A stretch of DNA of 41,766 bases from positions 1-41,766 of the forward strand of contig NZ_SLUN01000047.1 in the NCBI RefSeq assembly GCF_004340685.1. The letters run 5' to 3'. The position numbers and the translations under genes are program-made. Under the pieces are notes generated by a model. That model made no database searches. It was not told the DNA's origin and saw only the letters and a program-made list of their open reading frames with translations. Origin of the DNA: Hydrogenispora ethanolica (GTDB lineage: Bacteria > Bacillota > UBA4882 > UBA8346). This document shows positions 7,748-14,817 of this stretch, one piece after another; the stretch's first letter is position 1; each line of letters starts with the position of its first letter.

Positions 7748-8719
7748 ATGACCGATCTGTTGCAAGTGAACGATCTGCGAAAATACTTTCCGGTACGTTC
7801 CGGTCTCTTGGGCCGGGTCACGCGGTGGGTCCGCGCGGTGGACGGGGTCTCCTTTACCATTGGAGCGGGTGAAACCCTGGGCCTGGTGGGGGAGTCGGGC
7901 TGCGGCAAGACCACGGTGGGCCGGAGTATCTTGCGGCTCACCGAACCGACCGGCGGCGAGATCCTCTTCCGGGAGCAGGTCCGGCTCGACCGGTTAACCA
8001 AGGGCCAATTGCGCCAGTACCGCCCGGAACTGCAGATCATATTTCAAGACCCCTATTCCTCGCTGAATCCGCGCCGGATCGTGCTGGATCTGGTCGGGGA
8101 GGGCTTGAGCGAGCATCGTCGCGTCAAAAACAGCCAAGAAACGAAAGAGCGGGTGGTCGATCTGCTGGAACAGGTCGGATTGCCTAGCGGGATCCTGTAC
8201 CGCTATCCTCACGAGTTCTCCGGCGGACAGCGGCAGCGTTTGGCCATTGCCCGGGCCTTATCGCTGGACCCCGAACTGATCGTCTGTGATGAAGCGGTCT
8301 CTGCGCTCGACGTCTCGATCCAGGCCCAAATCATCAACCTGTTGCGGGAATTGCGCGAACGCCTGGGTATCGCCTATCTTTTCATCGCCCACGACTTGGC
8401 GGTGGTAAAACATATTTCGCACCGGATCGCCGTCATGTATTTGGGACAGGTGATGGAGATCGCACCCACGGCGGAACTGTTCCGCCAGGCATTCCACCCC
8501 TATACACTGGCGCTGCTGTCGGCGATTCCGGTGGCTGATCCCGATTACCGGAGGCCGCCGCTTCAATTGGCCGGAGAAGTGAAAGCATCCGATCTGTCAA
8601 CGGGCGGTTGCCGGTTCGCGCCGCGTTGCCCGTCCCGACTGGAAGTTTGTCTGAAGGAAGAACCGCCCTTCTGCGCGAAAGGCCCTGGACACTACGTGAA
8701 ATGTTTTTTAGCGCAATAA
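7748..8719 (+). CDS. ABC transporter ATPase (DppF/OppF type; second half of YejF)
   Basis: Second ATPase subunit, 323 aa, starting at ATG 7748, 32 bp after its partner. Walker A is GESGCGKT (48-55), then [11 protein letters not shown] at the Q-loop, signature FSGGQRQR, Walker [19 protein letters not shown], and H-loop FIAHDLAVV. The extended N-terminal strand [24 protein letters not shown] is typical of DppF/OppF. The C-terminal oligopeptide extension again has cysteines ([23 protein letters not shown]). With the preceding gene it should form the nucleotide-binding heterodimer of the importer. Confidence 0.93.
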   Translation: MTDLLQVNDLRKYFPVRSGLLGRVTRWVRAVDGVSFTIGAGETLGLVGESGCGKTTVGRSILRLTEPTGGEILFREQVRLDRLTKGQLRQYRPELQIIFQDPYSSLNPRRIVLDLVGEGLSEHRRVKNSQETKERVVDLLEQVGLPSGILYRYPHEFSGGQRQRLAIARALSLDPELIVCDEAVSALDVSIQAQIINLLRELRERLGIAYLFIAHDLAVVKHISHRIAVMYLGQVMEIAPTAELFRQAFHPYTLALLSAIPVADPDYRRPPLQLAGEVKASDLSTGGCRFAPRCPSRLEVCLKEEPPFCAKGPGHYVKCFLAQ

Positions 8720-8737
8720 GAGGAGCAGGATAGGAAC

Positions 8738-9238
8738 ATGGCCGATGTCATCATGTTACAATGGATCGACCGGATCCTCCAACCGGAACGTTGGTACGAA
8801 GTGGCTGACTTGAACTTGGAGGGATACTGCATGATCGCCACCAAGGAAGACCAACGGCTCGCGGGAACGGTTCGCGACCGGGAGAGTGGCGCCAGCCGGA
8901 GCCGGCAATTCGGGCGGAATCCTTTCAAACCGTACCGCGATTATTATGGGAAATTTCGCTTGACTACCAGGTTGTTGCCGGAGTCGGTCGAGGTCAAATT
9001 CGCCGTCGGTTATACCCTCAACTCCAAAGTGGTCACCGTCGATGATTATTCCAATCTGGGTTGGTTGCGGCTGGCCACCGGCGTGGCGGACATGCTCTAT
9101 CCCAACTTGAGCGATCAAAAGCAATTGCTCCAATACATCATACAGCGCACTACGTATCCCCGTTTCGTGACCACCCGGGTCTATCACTATTTGCAAAACG
9201 AGTTATACCGGGAGTTGGCGGCGGCGATCAAAGTATAA
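8738..9238 (+). CDS. Hypothetical protein (166 aa) behind the Yej operon
   Basis: The ATG at 8738 lies 18 bp after the second ATPase and follows AGGAGC plus GGATAGG, so the gene is probably the last cistron of the transporter operon. The product is soluble and mixed alpha/beta in appearance, with no signal peptide, no membrane segment and no cysteine pair. Notable stretches are WYEVADLNLEGYCMIATKED near the N-terminus, a basic middle (RSRQFGRNPFKPYRDYYGKF), and a helical C-terminus with YPNLSDQKQLLQYIIQRTTYP. I do not recognise the family. The good ribosome binding site, length and codon use match its neighbours, so it is likely a real gene. Its location suggests a link to the imported peptide, but no function is proposed. 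Confidence 0.8.
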   Translation: MADVIMLQWIDRILQPERWYEVADLNLEGYCMIATKEDQRLAGTVRDRESGASRSRQFGRNPFKPYRDYYGKFRLTTRLLPESVEVKFAVGYTLNSKVVTVDDYSNLGWLRLATGVADMLYPNLSDQKQLLQYIIQRTTYPRFVTTRVYHYLQNELYRELAAAIKV

Positions 9239-9322
9239 CGGAAAACAAACCGGGAAAACTGCGCGGGATTTTATCCATTGGCTGTCCGGAGCTTGATAAA
9301 TGGCTTACTCCCTTGTTGAGGG

Positions 9323-9372
9323 GATCTGAACTTTCAACGATGATCAATCGGATGATGTTCGGATCTTTTTTA
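9323..9372 (+). terminator. Intrinsic terminator of the Yej operon
   Basis: The arms GATCTGAAC (9323-9331) and GTTCGGATC (9357-9365) pair over 9 bp with one wobble and are followed by a run of T (9366-9371). It lies 85 bp after the stop of the 166-aa gene. The rest of the gap to 9626 holds a second weak hairpin (AAAGGG 9454-9459 / CCCTTT 9468-9473) and no gene. Confidence 0.75.
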
Positions 9373-9626
9373 TTGCGCATGAAGGCATAGAACCTGAGGG
9401 ACCGGACGATATCCATTTATGGTATATCTAGGAACAAGGAACGGTCGTTTTTCAAAGGGTGAATAGGCCCTTTTATGGTCGGATACGTCGATGGAAAATT
9501 CCGCCATTCGTTTTAACCGTCAGCTGAAGAATTGTCGTAGAGTGATAGAAAACTGTCCCTATATTTTGTCAACTATTTCTTTTACAATAAAAAATGAGAA
9601 ATGGAGGCAAAAGGGGAGGAGTTATT

Positions 9627-10196
9627 GTGAAAAAATACTGGCCACTGGCATTCTTCGGAGTTTTCTTATTGATCTGGGCATGTTCCATCTCTTGGGGCGC
9701 GGACCTGAAGGTGATCGTGGAAGCCGAAAACTTTTTGCGCGAGGAGAACGGTGCGGTGACCAAGACCGCCGGGCGGATCGAGTCCTCCGGCAATAACTGC
9801 CTTTTGGGTTGGAACAATAAAGGCCACGCCATCGAATGGGAGGTAGTCATCCCGGAAACCGGCCAGTACAAAATCGTCCTGCGCTATGCCAACGGCCGGA
9901 ATTGGACCACATTGCGCAGCCTGACCGTGGACGGCCAAGTCCCGGCCAAGGCCTTCGAAAGAATCGAGTTGCTCCCGTCCGGCGGTTTCGCCAAGACCGA
10001 GAATAACTGGCAGAACCTCACGGTGGTCGATGAGCGGCACGAGCCGGTCCTGGTGGAAATGGCCCAGGGCAAACATCAGGTGCGTATGGTCAATCTAGGT
10101 GGCATTGGCAACGATGATGGCGCCACCAATCTGGACGCCATCGGTTTCCTCGGCAAGACGGTCGATCCCGATGTACTTGGTAAACCCGGTAAATAA
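9627..10196 (+). CDS. Secreted stand-alone carbohydrate-binding module protein (CBM6/35-like)
   Basis: The GTG at 9627 is placed by GGGGAGGAG at 9613-9621; the frame opens further upstream without a better site. The 189-aa product begins with a signal peptide (MKKYWPLAFFGVFLLIWACS), with cleavage around residue 24-26. The IWAC segment is a poor lipobox, so secretion by signal peptidase I is more likely than lipidation. The mature part is one beta-sandwich-like domain. VEAENF at the start, YKIVLRYANGRNW, RSLTVDGQ and GATNLDAIGFLG at the end match the pattern of CBM6/CBM35 modules, which bind sugar chains through loop aromatics. No catalytic domain is attached. It is monocistronic, followed by its own terminator. 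Confidence 0.75.
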   Translation: MKKYWPLAFFGVFLLIWACSISWGADLKVIVEAENFLREENGAVTKTAGRIESSGNNCLLGWNNKGHAIEWEVVIPETGQYKIVLRYANGRNWTTLRSLTVDGQVPAKAFERIELLPSGGFAKTENNWQNLTVVDERHEPVLVEMAQGKHQVRMVNLGGIGNDDGATNLDAIGFLGKTVDPDVLGKPGK

Positions 10197-10239
10197 AACC
10201 CGTGGGAAAGATAGGGCTAAAAAGCATAACTGTAAAAAT

Positions 10240-10277
10240 GGGACCGTTTTAGAGCGTTGATTCTGAAACGGCTCCTT
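10240..10277 (+). terminator. Intrinsic terminator after the CBM protein
   Basis: CCGTTTTAGA (10244-10253) pairs with TCTGAAACGG (10262-10271) with wobble. It is extended by GGA / TCC outside and followed by a T-tract to 10281. Confidence 0.75.
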
Positions 10278-10358
10278 TTTTCTTGCCACGGTTAGCCGCG
10301 ACTGCATTCCACACCTGCGGAGATGATATTTTTTTAGCTGGAGCCTAGTCACCAAAAA

Positions 10359-10903
10359 CAGATCTAACTTTTATCGGAATATACCCGTCCAAACCAATTT
10401 GAAAAAAATCCTTGGAATCCGGAGTATTTTTTCCAAACTGAGTATCAACTTAAGCTCCGCTCACCCTCTGACTTTACCCGGTTTTAGCCGCACTTCCCGA
10501 CTTATCCACAGCCAAAACCATTGACCGCATTAAACGGATCCGTTTATCCACAAAAATAGATGACTGATTCACAAAAAGAGCTTGCTGAACAACTGAGCAA
10601 GCTCTCCCATTCACAAAACAAGCTTGCTTATCCACAAAAAGAGCTTGCCGAGCGACTGAGCGAGCTCGCTTATTCACAAAACCAGCTTGCTGATTCACAA
10701 AACAAGCTCACTCATCCACAAAAAGAGCTTGCTAAACGACTGAGCAAGCTCTCTTATTCACAAAACGAGCTTGCTGAGTGACTGAATGAGCTTTCTCAGT
10801 CACCCAAAGCGATCCGTGATTCACAAAACGTGCTCTTTCAGCTCCTCAACCCGGTCATGTATCCGCCAAACGACGCTACTTATGACTATAAAGTTAAATC
10901 CGC
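10359..10903. repeat. Repeat island bounded by degenerate inverted repeats
   Basis: AGATCTAACTTTTAT at 10361-10375 resembles the inverse of the motif at 10882-10903 (ATAAAGTTAAATCC), giving weak terminal inverted repeats around a 540-bp island. An inverted copy of the 230-250 sequence (GTGAGCGGAGCT..TTGATA) lies at 10443-10463. The right part (10768-10875) matches 93-200 at about 92%. Together with 70-256 this suggests two copies of a non-coding, possibly mobile or formerly mobile, element. No transposase is present. Confidence 0.5.
10502..10825 (+). repeat. 21-bp-phased array of DnaA-box-like sites
   Basis: TTATCCACA occurs at 10502, 10544 and 10628, and TTATTCACA at 10670 and 10754; all five match the DnaA-box consensus TTATNCACA. 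Near matches are TGATTCACA (10565, 10691, 10817), CCATTCACA (10607) and TCATCCACA (10712). Every interval is an exact multiple of 21 bp (42, 21, 42, 21, 42, 21, 21, 42, 63), so all ten lie on one helix face and in one orientation. Interleaved palindromes GAGCTTGCT / AGCAAGCTC (10578-10604 and 10725-10751, with a weaker one at 10641-10667) follow the same 21-bp phase. Binding by DnaA is inferred only. Confidence 0.85.
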
Positions 10904-10963
10904 AAGAAAGTCCGTAAGCATGAAGAGATTAGGTTAGCATCCAGCCTCTCTCCTGGCTCTCCA

Positions 10964-11067
10964 CGGCGGTAATCCATCCATGGACCGCCGTGCTTAAACC
11001 ATCCTGGTTCTGGCCCGGCGGTAATCCATCCATGGACCGCCGGACTTGAACCATCCTGGTTCTGGCC
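10964..11067. repeat. 52-bp tandem duplication with palindromes
   Basis: Two adjacent 52-bp units (10964-11015 and 11016-11067) differ at 3 positions; a third begins with CGGAGGT at 11068 and diverges. Each unit has the inverted pair CGGCGGT / ACCGCCG around TAATCCATCC, and the small hairpin AACCATCCTGGTT. An inverted relative of the second half (CCAGGATGGCTTAAG, 11103-11117) lies downstream. The stretch carries no gene that I can support. Confidence 0.8.
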
Positions 11068-11170
11068 CGGAGGTTCCCCCTGCCTGATTCGGGAAGCTAG
11101 AGCCAGGATGGCTTAAGCTTGCGGCGTCCAAGGACGGACATCCCGTAAAGAGCTGAGGGTAGGAACATAG

Positions 11171-11434
11171 TTGAACCAGACCGCCCTGCTGCTGGCCGGT
11201 CTTTCGGCCCATGCGGAGCAGCTTGCCAAAAGGGGGCTCGACGCCGCCTTCGTCGCCCAATTCAATCTCGATCATAACAAGCACTTCAAAGCCCGCCTGA
11301 TGGAGAAGACGACGGCCGAACGCGTGGAAAAATCGGCCCGCGTCGGCGAACGTTACAGCCTCGCCAAGTCTTTGATCAAACTGGAACTGCCTCCGGAAAC
11401 CTGGCGGGAATTCGGGATCGTCGATCAGCGATAG
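11171..11434 (+). CDS. Small conserved-looking helical protein, possibly an N-terminally truncated relic (87 aa)
   Basis: The frame starts with TTG at 11171 behind GAGGGTAGGA and runs 87 codons. The protein is predicted all-helical, without membrane segments. It ends with KSLIKLELPPETWREFGIVDQR. From memory, similar W-x-E-F-G-I endings occur in uncharacterised proteins of about 200 aa from Firmicutes and spirochaetes, where a second helical pair precedes this part. The present ORF would then be the C-terminal half only, next to the duplicated 52-bp repeats that may have replaced the rest. This homology is a recollection, not a search result. A longer minus-strand ORF (10994-11539) covers the same DNA but reads as low-complexity shadow. 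Coding status is uncertain. Confidence 0.5.
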   Translation: MNQTALLLAGLSAHAEQLAKRGLDAAFVAQFNLDHNKHFKARLMEKTTAERVEKSARVGERYSLAKSLIKLELPPETWREFGIVDQR

Positions 11435-11564
11435 GGGGACCGCCGCCAAAGGTTGATTTTTCTGAAGCGGTGTGCGGGGTCTTGGGATAAAGAGCCCTTT
11501 AAAATCGGGAATGCATCGCCAAATGATACCGGCCTTCATATGCTACAGGTATGGAGGCCAATCG

Positions 11565-12218
11565 ATGAATACAGTGAAGAATTTGTTTCAGGCATCTTCA
11601 TGGCTGGATGATCTGTGCCAAAGATATCCGATGCTGACGACGTCGCGGCATTCCTTGTTGAAGGCCATGGAATTGCTGCGGGCGACTTTTTTAAACGGCG
11701 GTAAGCTGCTGGTGTGCGGGAACGGCGGCAGTGCCGCCGACGCAGAACATTTGAGCGGCGAGTTGATGAAAGGGTTCTTAAAAAAGCGTCCACTCGTACC
11801 CGATCTGCGCAATAAACTGTTGGGGATCGGAGCCGAATCCAATTGGGTGGACCTGCTGCAAGAAGCCTTGCCGGTCATTCCGCTCAGCGTGAATGGGGCT
11901 CTGGTTACGGCCATCAGCAACGATTTGGGCGAGGAATTAATCTTTGCCCAACAAGTTTTGGGCTTGGGAAGGTCTGGCGACTGTCTGTTGGCGATCAGCA
12001 CCTCCGGCTCATCGCTCAACGTGGTACGCGCGGTGTTGGTGGCGAAGGCGCTAAATCTGACCACCATCGGTCTGACCGGCGGCACCGGCGGCGAATTGGT
12101 CGCTTTATGCGACGCCACCGTGGTGGTCCCGGCGACGCTAACTTATCAGATTCAGGAATTTCATCTTCCGATCTATCATACCTTCTGCGCCGTACTGGAA
12201 GAATGTTTCTTCGACTGA
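11565..12218 (+). CDS. SIS-domain sugar isomerase, GmhA/DiaA family
   Basis: The ATG at 11565 follows GGAGG (11553-11557). The 217-aa product is a single SIS (sugar isomerase) domain. CGNGGSAADAEHLSGELMKGF (51-71) is the phosphosugar-binding loop region of phosphoheptose isomerases. ISTSGSSLNVVRAV is the second phosphate-binding Ser/Thr loop, and YQIQEFHLPIYHTFC gives the QE-x-H motif seen in GmhA. An insert between these (RPLVPDLRNKLLGIGAESNWVDLLQEALPVIPL) makes it slightly longer than E. coli GmhA. No other heptose genes are nearby, so the physiological sugar is unclear; DiaA-type proteins in this family instead bind DnaA. Its 3' end overlaps the convergent larA-like gene by 43 bp. Confidence 0.85.
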   Translation: MNTVKNLFQASSWLDDLCQRYPMLTTSRHSLLKAMELLRATFLNGGKLLVCGNGGSAADAEHLSGELMKGFLKKRPLVPDLRNKLLGIGAESNWVDLLQEALPVIPLSVNGALVTAISNDLGEELIFAQQVLGLGRSGDCLLAISTSGSSLNVVRAVLVAKALNLTTIGLTGGTGGELVALCDATVVVPATLTYQIQEFHLPIYHTFCAVLEECFFD

Positions 12219-13372
12219 ATCAAGGCCAGCGGCGCGTGGGCGAGGATGATGCTGGAAGAAGCGGGCTCCTTGCAAATGGACAGCAGCTCGGCCGGGGTCC
12301 CCACCCAGGTGAGATCCTCCGGAAAGAGCTTGCGGGACTCCGCAATGGCTGCATGGTTGGTCAGGACTATCACCCGGTAATCTTGGAGCCGATTCCGCCA
12401 GTATTCTTTCTCATTTTCGATCACGAAGGGATCGAGACGCCAATGATGGCTGCCGATTCCGTGGCACGCTTCATTAATGACGATTGCCGTTTCGCCGGGT
12501 TTGAGCAACAAAGGGATCTGATGGAGCGTTTTAAAGGTTCCCACCATATTTTGGTGAAACGGCCGGCAATCCAGATACAGCCGGTCGCAGAGCTCCGGCG
12601 GTTGTTCCAGGGAGACCATGGGCAACAACTCGGCGATGGCCGACTCGAAAGACTGAAGATTAGCTCCGGAGTGAATTCTCACGATCTCGCCGGCGCCGTT
12701 GGAGATGAGATGCCAACAATAGGTGAACGGTAGCAGGGCGACGACCTCTTCAATCAATTGCCGCATCGGAGTGACGCGCTCGCCGGGGTGGCCCTTGGGC
12801 AATTGATGAAACGCAGCGATGGTCGCCAGACCGGCGACGCCCGGAACCAACAATTTTCCGCCGCCCGAGAATCCCGCCATAGGATGAATGTTGACCGTGG
12901 CGATGGCCAGGCGCAGATCCGCCCCAACAACATCGCGTTGAAAGATGAGAGGAATACCGGCCCTGCTGGTCCCCACCGGAACGAGCTGCGATTCATCCAG
13001 GCAATGATGGATTCGGGGAGTCAGCGTATCCCCGGTCTTATGTTCCAGGACCGAGGGATCCATCCTATCATGAGCTCCGGCCGCTACGATCACCCGGAAA
13101 CCGGAGGGACCGCCCCGGATTGCTGAAATCTGGCGGTGAATCGCCGTAACCAGTCCGGCGGTATGAGTGACCCGGGAAGCATCTTCCACGACCAAGACAA
13201 TCCTCCGGGCAGCCTGCAGCTGCCCGGCGATGCTCTGGAGATCCGTTTGGACCCGCGCCTCAATATCAACCGGACTCAAAGGCGGCGGATAAACGGGTCC
13301 AAGCAGAATGGCGGGTTCTTCCGGGACTATCGGCAAATTGAGTTTGGCGGAGCGCCATGGGATGCCAATCAT
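12176..13372 (-). CDS. LarA-like nickel-pincer racemase family protein (DUF2088)
   Basis: 398 aa. The layout follows LarA: an N-terminal domain with VVEDASRVTHTAGL in the place of the DDxTRPTP nucleotide motif, then GAHDRM (99-104), and NIHPMAGFSGGGKLLVPGVA (161-180). By comparison with lactate racemase, H101, H163, K173 and H189 line up with the residues that hold the nickel-pincer cofactor and catalyse hydride transfer. The Met before the last His in LarA is Phe here. LarA relatives act on several 2-hydroxy acids and sugar acids, so the substrate is open. No larB, larC or larE lies in this window. The ATG at 13372 has only a weak upstream site (TAGGAAG). It is convergent with the SIS gene and divergent from rubredoxin. 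Confidence 0.85.
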   Translation of the reverse strand: MIGIPWRSAKLNLPIVPEEPAILLGPVYPPPLSPVDIEARVQTDLQSIAGQLQAARRIVLVVEDASRVTHTAGLVTAIHRQISAIRGGPSGFRVIVAAGAHDRMDPSVLEHKTGDTLTPRIHHCLDESQLVPVGTSRAGIPLIFQRDVVGADLRLAIATVNIHPMAGFSGGGKLLVPGVAGLATIAAFHQLPKGHPGERVTPMRQLIEEVVALLPFTYCWHLISNGAGEIVRIHSGANLQSFESAIAELLPMVSLEQPPELCDRLYLDCRPFHQNMVGTFKTLHQIPLLLKPGETAIVINEACHGIGSHHWRLDPFVIENEKEYWRNRLQDYRVIVLTNHAAIAESRKLFPEDLTWVGTPAELLSICKEPASSSIILAHAPLALIQSKKHSSSTAQKV

Positions 13373-13575
13373 CGAAAACTTCCTAATCAGAAAAAGATCA
13401 TGGGTACTACGAATAGTATCCGCGGGAGTTGCCGGAATATGAAACCACCTATTGCCGGGATGAAATTGTTAAAAATTCATCAAATATGCAACGGAGGGTT
13501 GACTTCCCAATGAAGGTATATTAAAATTTAACCATGTTAAATGAAACCTCACTAGAACTTTCGTAACCTTTCGGG

Positions 13576-13581
13576 TATACT
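13576..13581 (+). promoter_or_regulatory. Candidate -10 element for the rubredoxin gene
   Basis: TATACT at 13576-13581, followed by further AT-rich sequence, is a plausible -10 box 60 bp before the rubredoxin start. No good -35 hexamer lies at the right distance. The rest of 13373-13626 holds nothing else I can name. Confidence 0.35.
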
Positions 13582-13640
13582 ATAAATATCCTTTATATTT
13601 TGGCAATAAAAGGCTACCAACAATCCAGGAGGTAATGATC

Positions 13641-13802
13641 ATGAAAAAATGGCAATGTACGGTCTGTGGTTTTATTTATGATCCGGCGGTCGGCGATCCG
13701 GATTCCGGCATCGAACCCGGCACGGCCTTTGAAGATGTTCCCGCCGATTGGGTCTGCCCGGAGTGCGGCGTCGGCAAAGATATGTTCGAGCCGGTTGATT
13801 GA
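13641..13802 (+). CDS. Rubredoxin
   Basis: A 53-aa one-iron electron carrier. The ATG at 13641 sits 7 nt behind AGGAGG (13628-13633). Two CxxC knuckles, C6-x2-C9 (CTVCG) and C39-x2-C42 (CPECG), bind the Fe(SCys)4 centre. The spacing and the conserved [30 protein letters not shown] and KDMFEP segments are typical of the canonical family. In anaerobes rubredoxins deliver electrons to oxygen or peroxide detoxifying enzymes; no partner enzyme is adjacent here. Confidence 0.97.
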   Translation: MKKWQCTVCGFIYDPAVGDPDSGIEPGTAFEDVPADWVCPECGVGKDMFEPVD

Positions 13803-14173
13803 GCTGAGTTTATCGTGAAGTCATTGCCGAGCTTCGGATGGCGGTGGAACGGAACTCTTGATTCTGATTGCGCGTTTTTGGCATCATCATCCGGGCCGGG
13901 CAATGGGACAAGTTGCAACTCATATGTGGCTTTCTTGGTCACATTTATGCCGCTCCGATGTGTTCGGCGCTCTGACTTTCGATTTTCAGGATGATTTAAA
14001 TACCGCTTCGACCACCATGAGCCTTTTCGGCTTACGTTTTACGATCGCTTTTGTAGTGAAAGATGGTGGCTCCGGGGTATGGTCCCATTTGAAACGGCTC
14101 TACAAGTTGCGTTGGGTTTGGTCGGACATTCGGCAAAGCGGTTTTGGAGAAGGAAGCCAACTAAAAAGTCTTA
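13803..14173. other. Gap without a recognisable gene
   Basis: This 370-bp stretch between rubredoxin and the convergent DsrE-like gene holds a 106-codon open frame (13858-14178). That frame lacks a ribosome binding site, has an erratic Trp/His/Ser-rich translation, and shows no conserved pattern. I see no structured RNA or repeat. Confidence 0.5.
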
Positions 14174-14216
14174 CTTGAAAAATGCTGGACCCTGTATTGA
14201 TACTTGGTTCAGCATT
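14174..14216 (-). terminator. Intrinsic terminator of the DsrE-like gene
   Basis: The arms AATGCTGGACC (14181-14191) and GGTTCAGCATT (14206-14216) pair over 11 bp with one wobble. Read on the minus strand, the hairpin is followed by TTTTTC, so it serves the gene ending at 14233. Confidence 0.75.
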
Positions 14217-14232
14217 GATATGACCTGAGAAA

Positions 14233-14715
14233 TTAGATAAAAAAAGAAATTTGTGACTCGCGGGCGTTTTGGAGAAACTGATCAACGCCGGCGATTTGAA
14301 GATGATCGTAATGGATCAGCTCATCCGGCCGGATGCCTAAAAGTTTTAGAGAGGCTTCACAAGCTACGAAATGGATCTGCCGTTCCATTGCCATCCGAAA
14401 AAGGTCCGCTGCCGTCTGACCGTCTTTTTGACGGATTAATTTTTTCATGAGCCAGGGACCGACTCCTCCAAAATTCATTTTTGATAAACCGATCTTTTCA
14501 ACGCCAACTGGCATCATCCTCTTAAAAAGGGCTTCCAGGAAGCGGTTGCTCTCAAGGGTGGTGCGCCGGAGCAAATTCATTCCCCAGAAGGTGAAGAAAA
14601 TCGTGACTTCCATTCCTTGACCGGCCGCGCCGTTCGCCAAAGTCAAGGCCGCCATGGCCTTATCGAAGTCACCGCTAAACAAAATCATGCTTAATTTGGG
14701 CTTTGCTTCAGGCAT
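14233..14715 (-). CDS. DsrE/DsrF-like family protein
   Basis: 160-aa protein of the DsrE/F/H-like fold (COG2210-type, peroxiredoxin-like annotation in databases). The start LSMILFSGDFDKAMAALTLANGAAGQGMEVTIFFTFWGMNLLRR is the typical first beta-alpha unit. The conserved cysteine lies in ACEASLKLLGI (C119), before the LIHYDHLQIAGVDQFL end. Such proteins are linked to persulfide or sulfur relay chemistry; the specific partner is unknown. The start at ATG 14715 follows GGGGGTACGAA. Just upstream in another frame lies a short relic overlapping it by 8 bp. It is transcribed alone and ends at its own terminator. Confidence 0.85.
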   Translation of the reverse strand: MPEAKPKLSMILFSGDFDKAMAALTLANGAAGQGMEVTIFFTFWGMNLLRRTTLESNRFLEALFKRMMPVGVEKIGLSKMNFGGVGPWLMKKLIRQKDGQTAADLFRMAMERQIHFVACEASLKLLGIRPDELIHYDHLQIAGVDQFLQNARESQISFFI

Positions 14716-14817
14716 TTCGTACCCCCTGGAGAATTTGGTTGGGCATGCTGGACAGTTTGAGGATTAATTTAGCATGTTCCGCCAGGAATTCTGGCAAGTT
14801 TTTCGAATATCGTTTAG
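14708..14817 (-). pseudogene. Possible 3' remnant of a gene upstream of the DsrE-like gene
   Basis: On the minus strand, the last 30 or so codons before TGA at 14708 read PEFLAEHAKLILKLSSMPNQ and then ILQGVRNA, which looks like an ordered helical protein end. The frame overlaps the DsrE start by 8 bp, as in translationally coupled operons. Upstream it runs straight into copy 2 of the structured element (from 14817), where it loses protein-like character, and no start with a ribosome binding site is visible. It may be the tail of a gene cut off by the element, or chance. Confidence 0.3.

Noticed and set aside
10641-10667. Third perfect GAGCTTGC palindrome in the array
   Set aside because: The arms GAGCTTGC / GCGAGCTC pair only with a mismatch or wobble, so it is noted as weaker than the other two.
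10560-10781. 73-aa leucine-heptad coiled-coil ORF (SQKELAEQLSKL-type repeats)
   Set aside because: It starts right after an in-frame stop with no ribosome binding site. Any 21-bp tandem repeat without stops gives heptads in all open frames, and the minus strand is open as well. The DNA motif explains it better, although coding is not excluded.
10502-10825. Replication origin (oriC) or plasmid iterons
   Set aside because: No dnaA, dnaN, rep gene or AT-rich unwinding region is nearby; only the DnaA-box-like sites support it.
10500-11100. CRISPR array
   Set aside because: The repeats are short, variable and contiguous without unique spacers, and no cas gene is present.
10994-11539. 181-aa minus-strand ORF
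   Set aside because: It spans the 52-bp repeats and the plus-strand ORF, has no ribosome binding site, and its translation is low-complexity.
11843-12733. 296-aa plus-strand ORF across the SIS and LarA-like genes
   Set aside because: Arg/Gly-rich shadow of two well-supported genes.
13858-14178. 106-aa ORF between rubredoxin and DsrE
   Set aside because: No ribosome binding site, unusual composition, and it runs to the edge of the convergent terminator.
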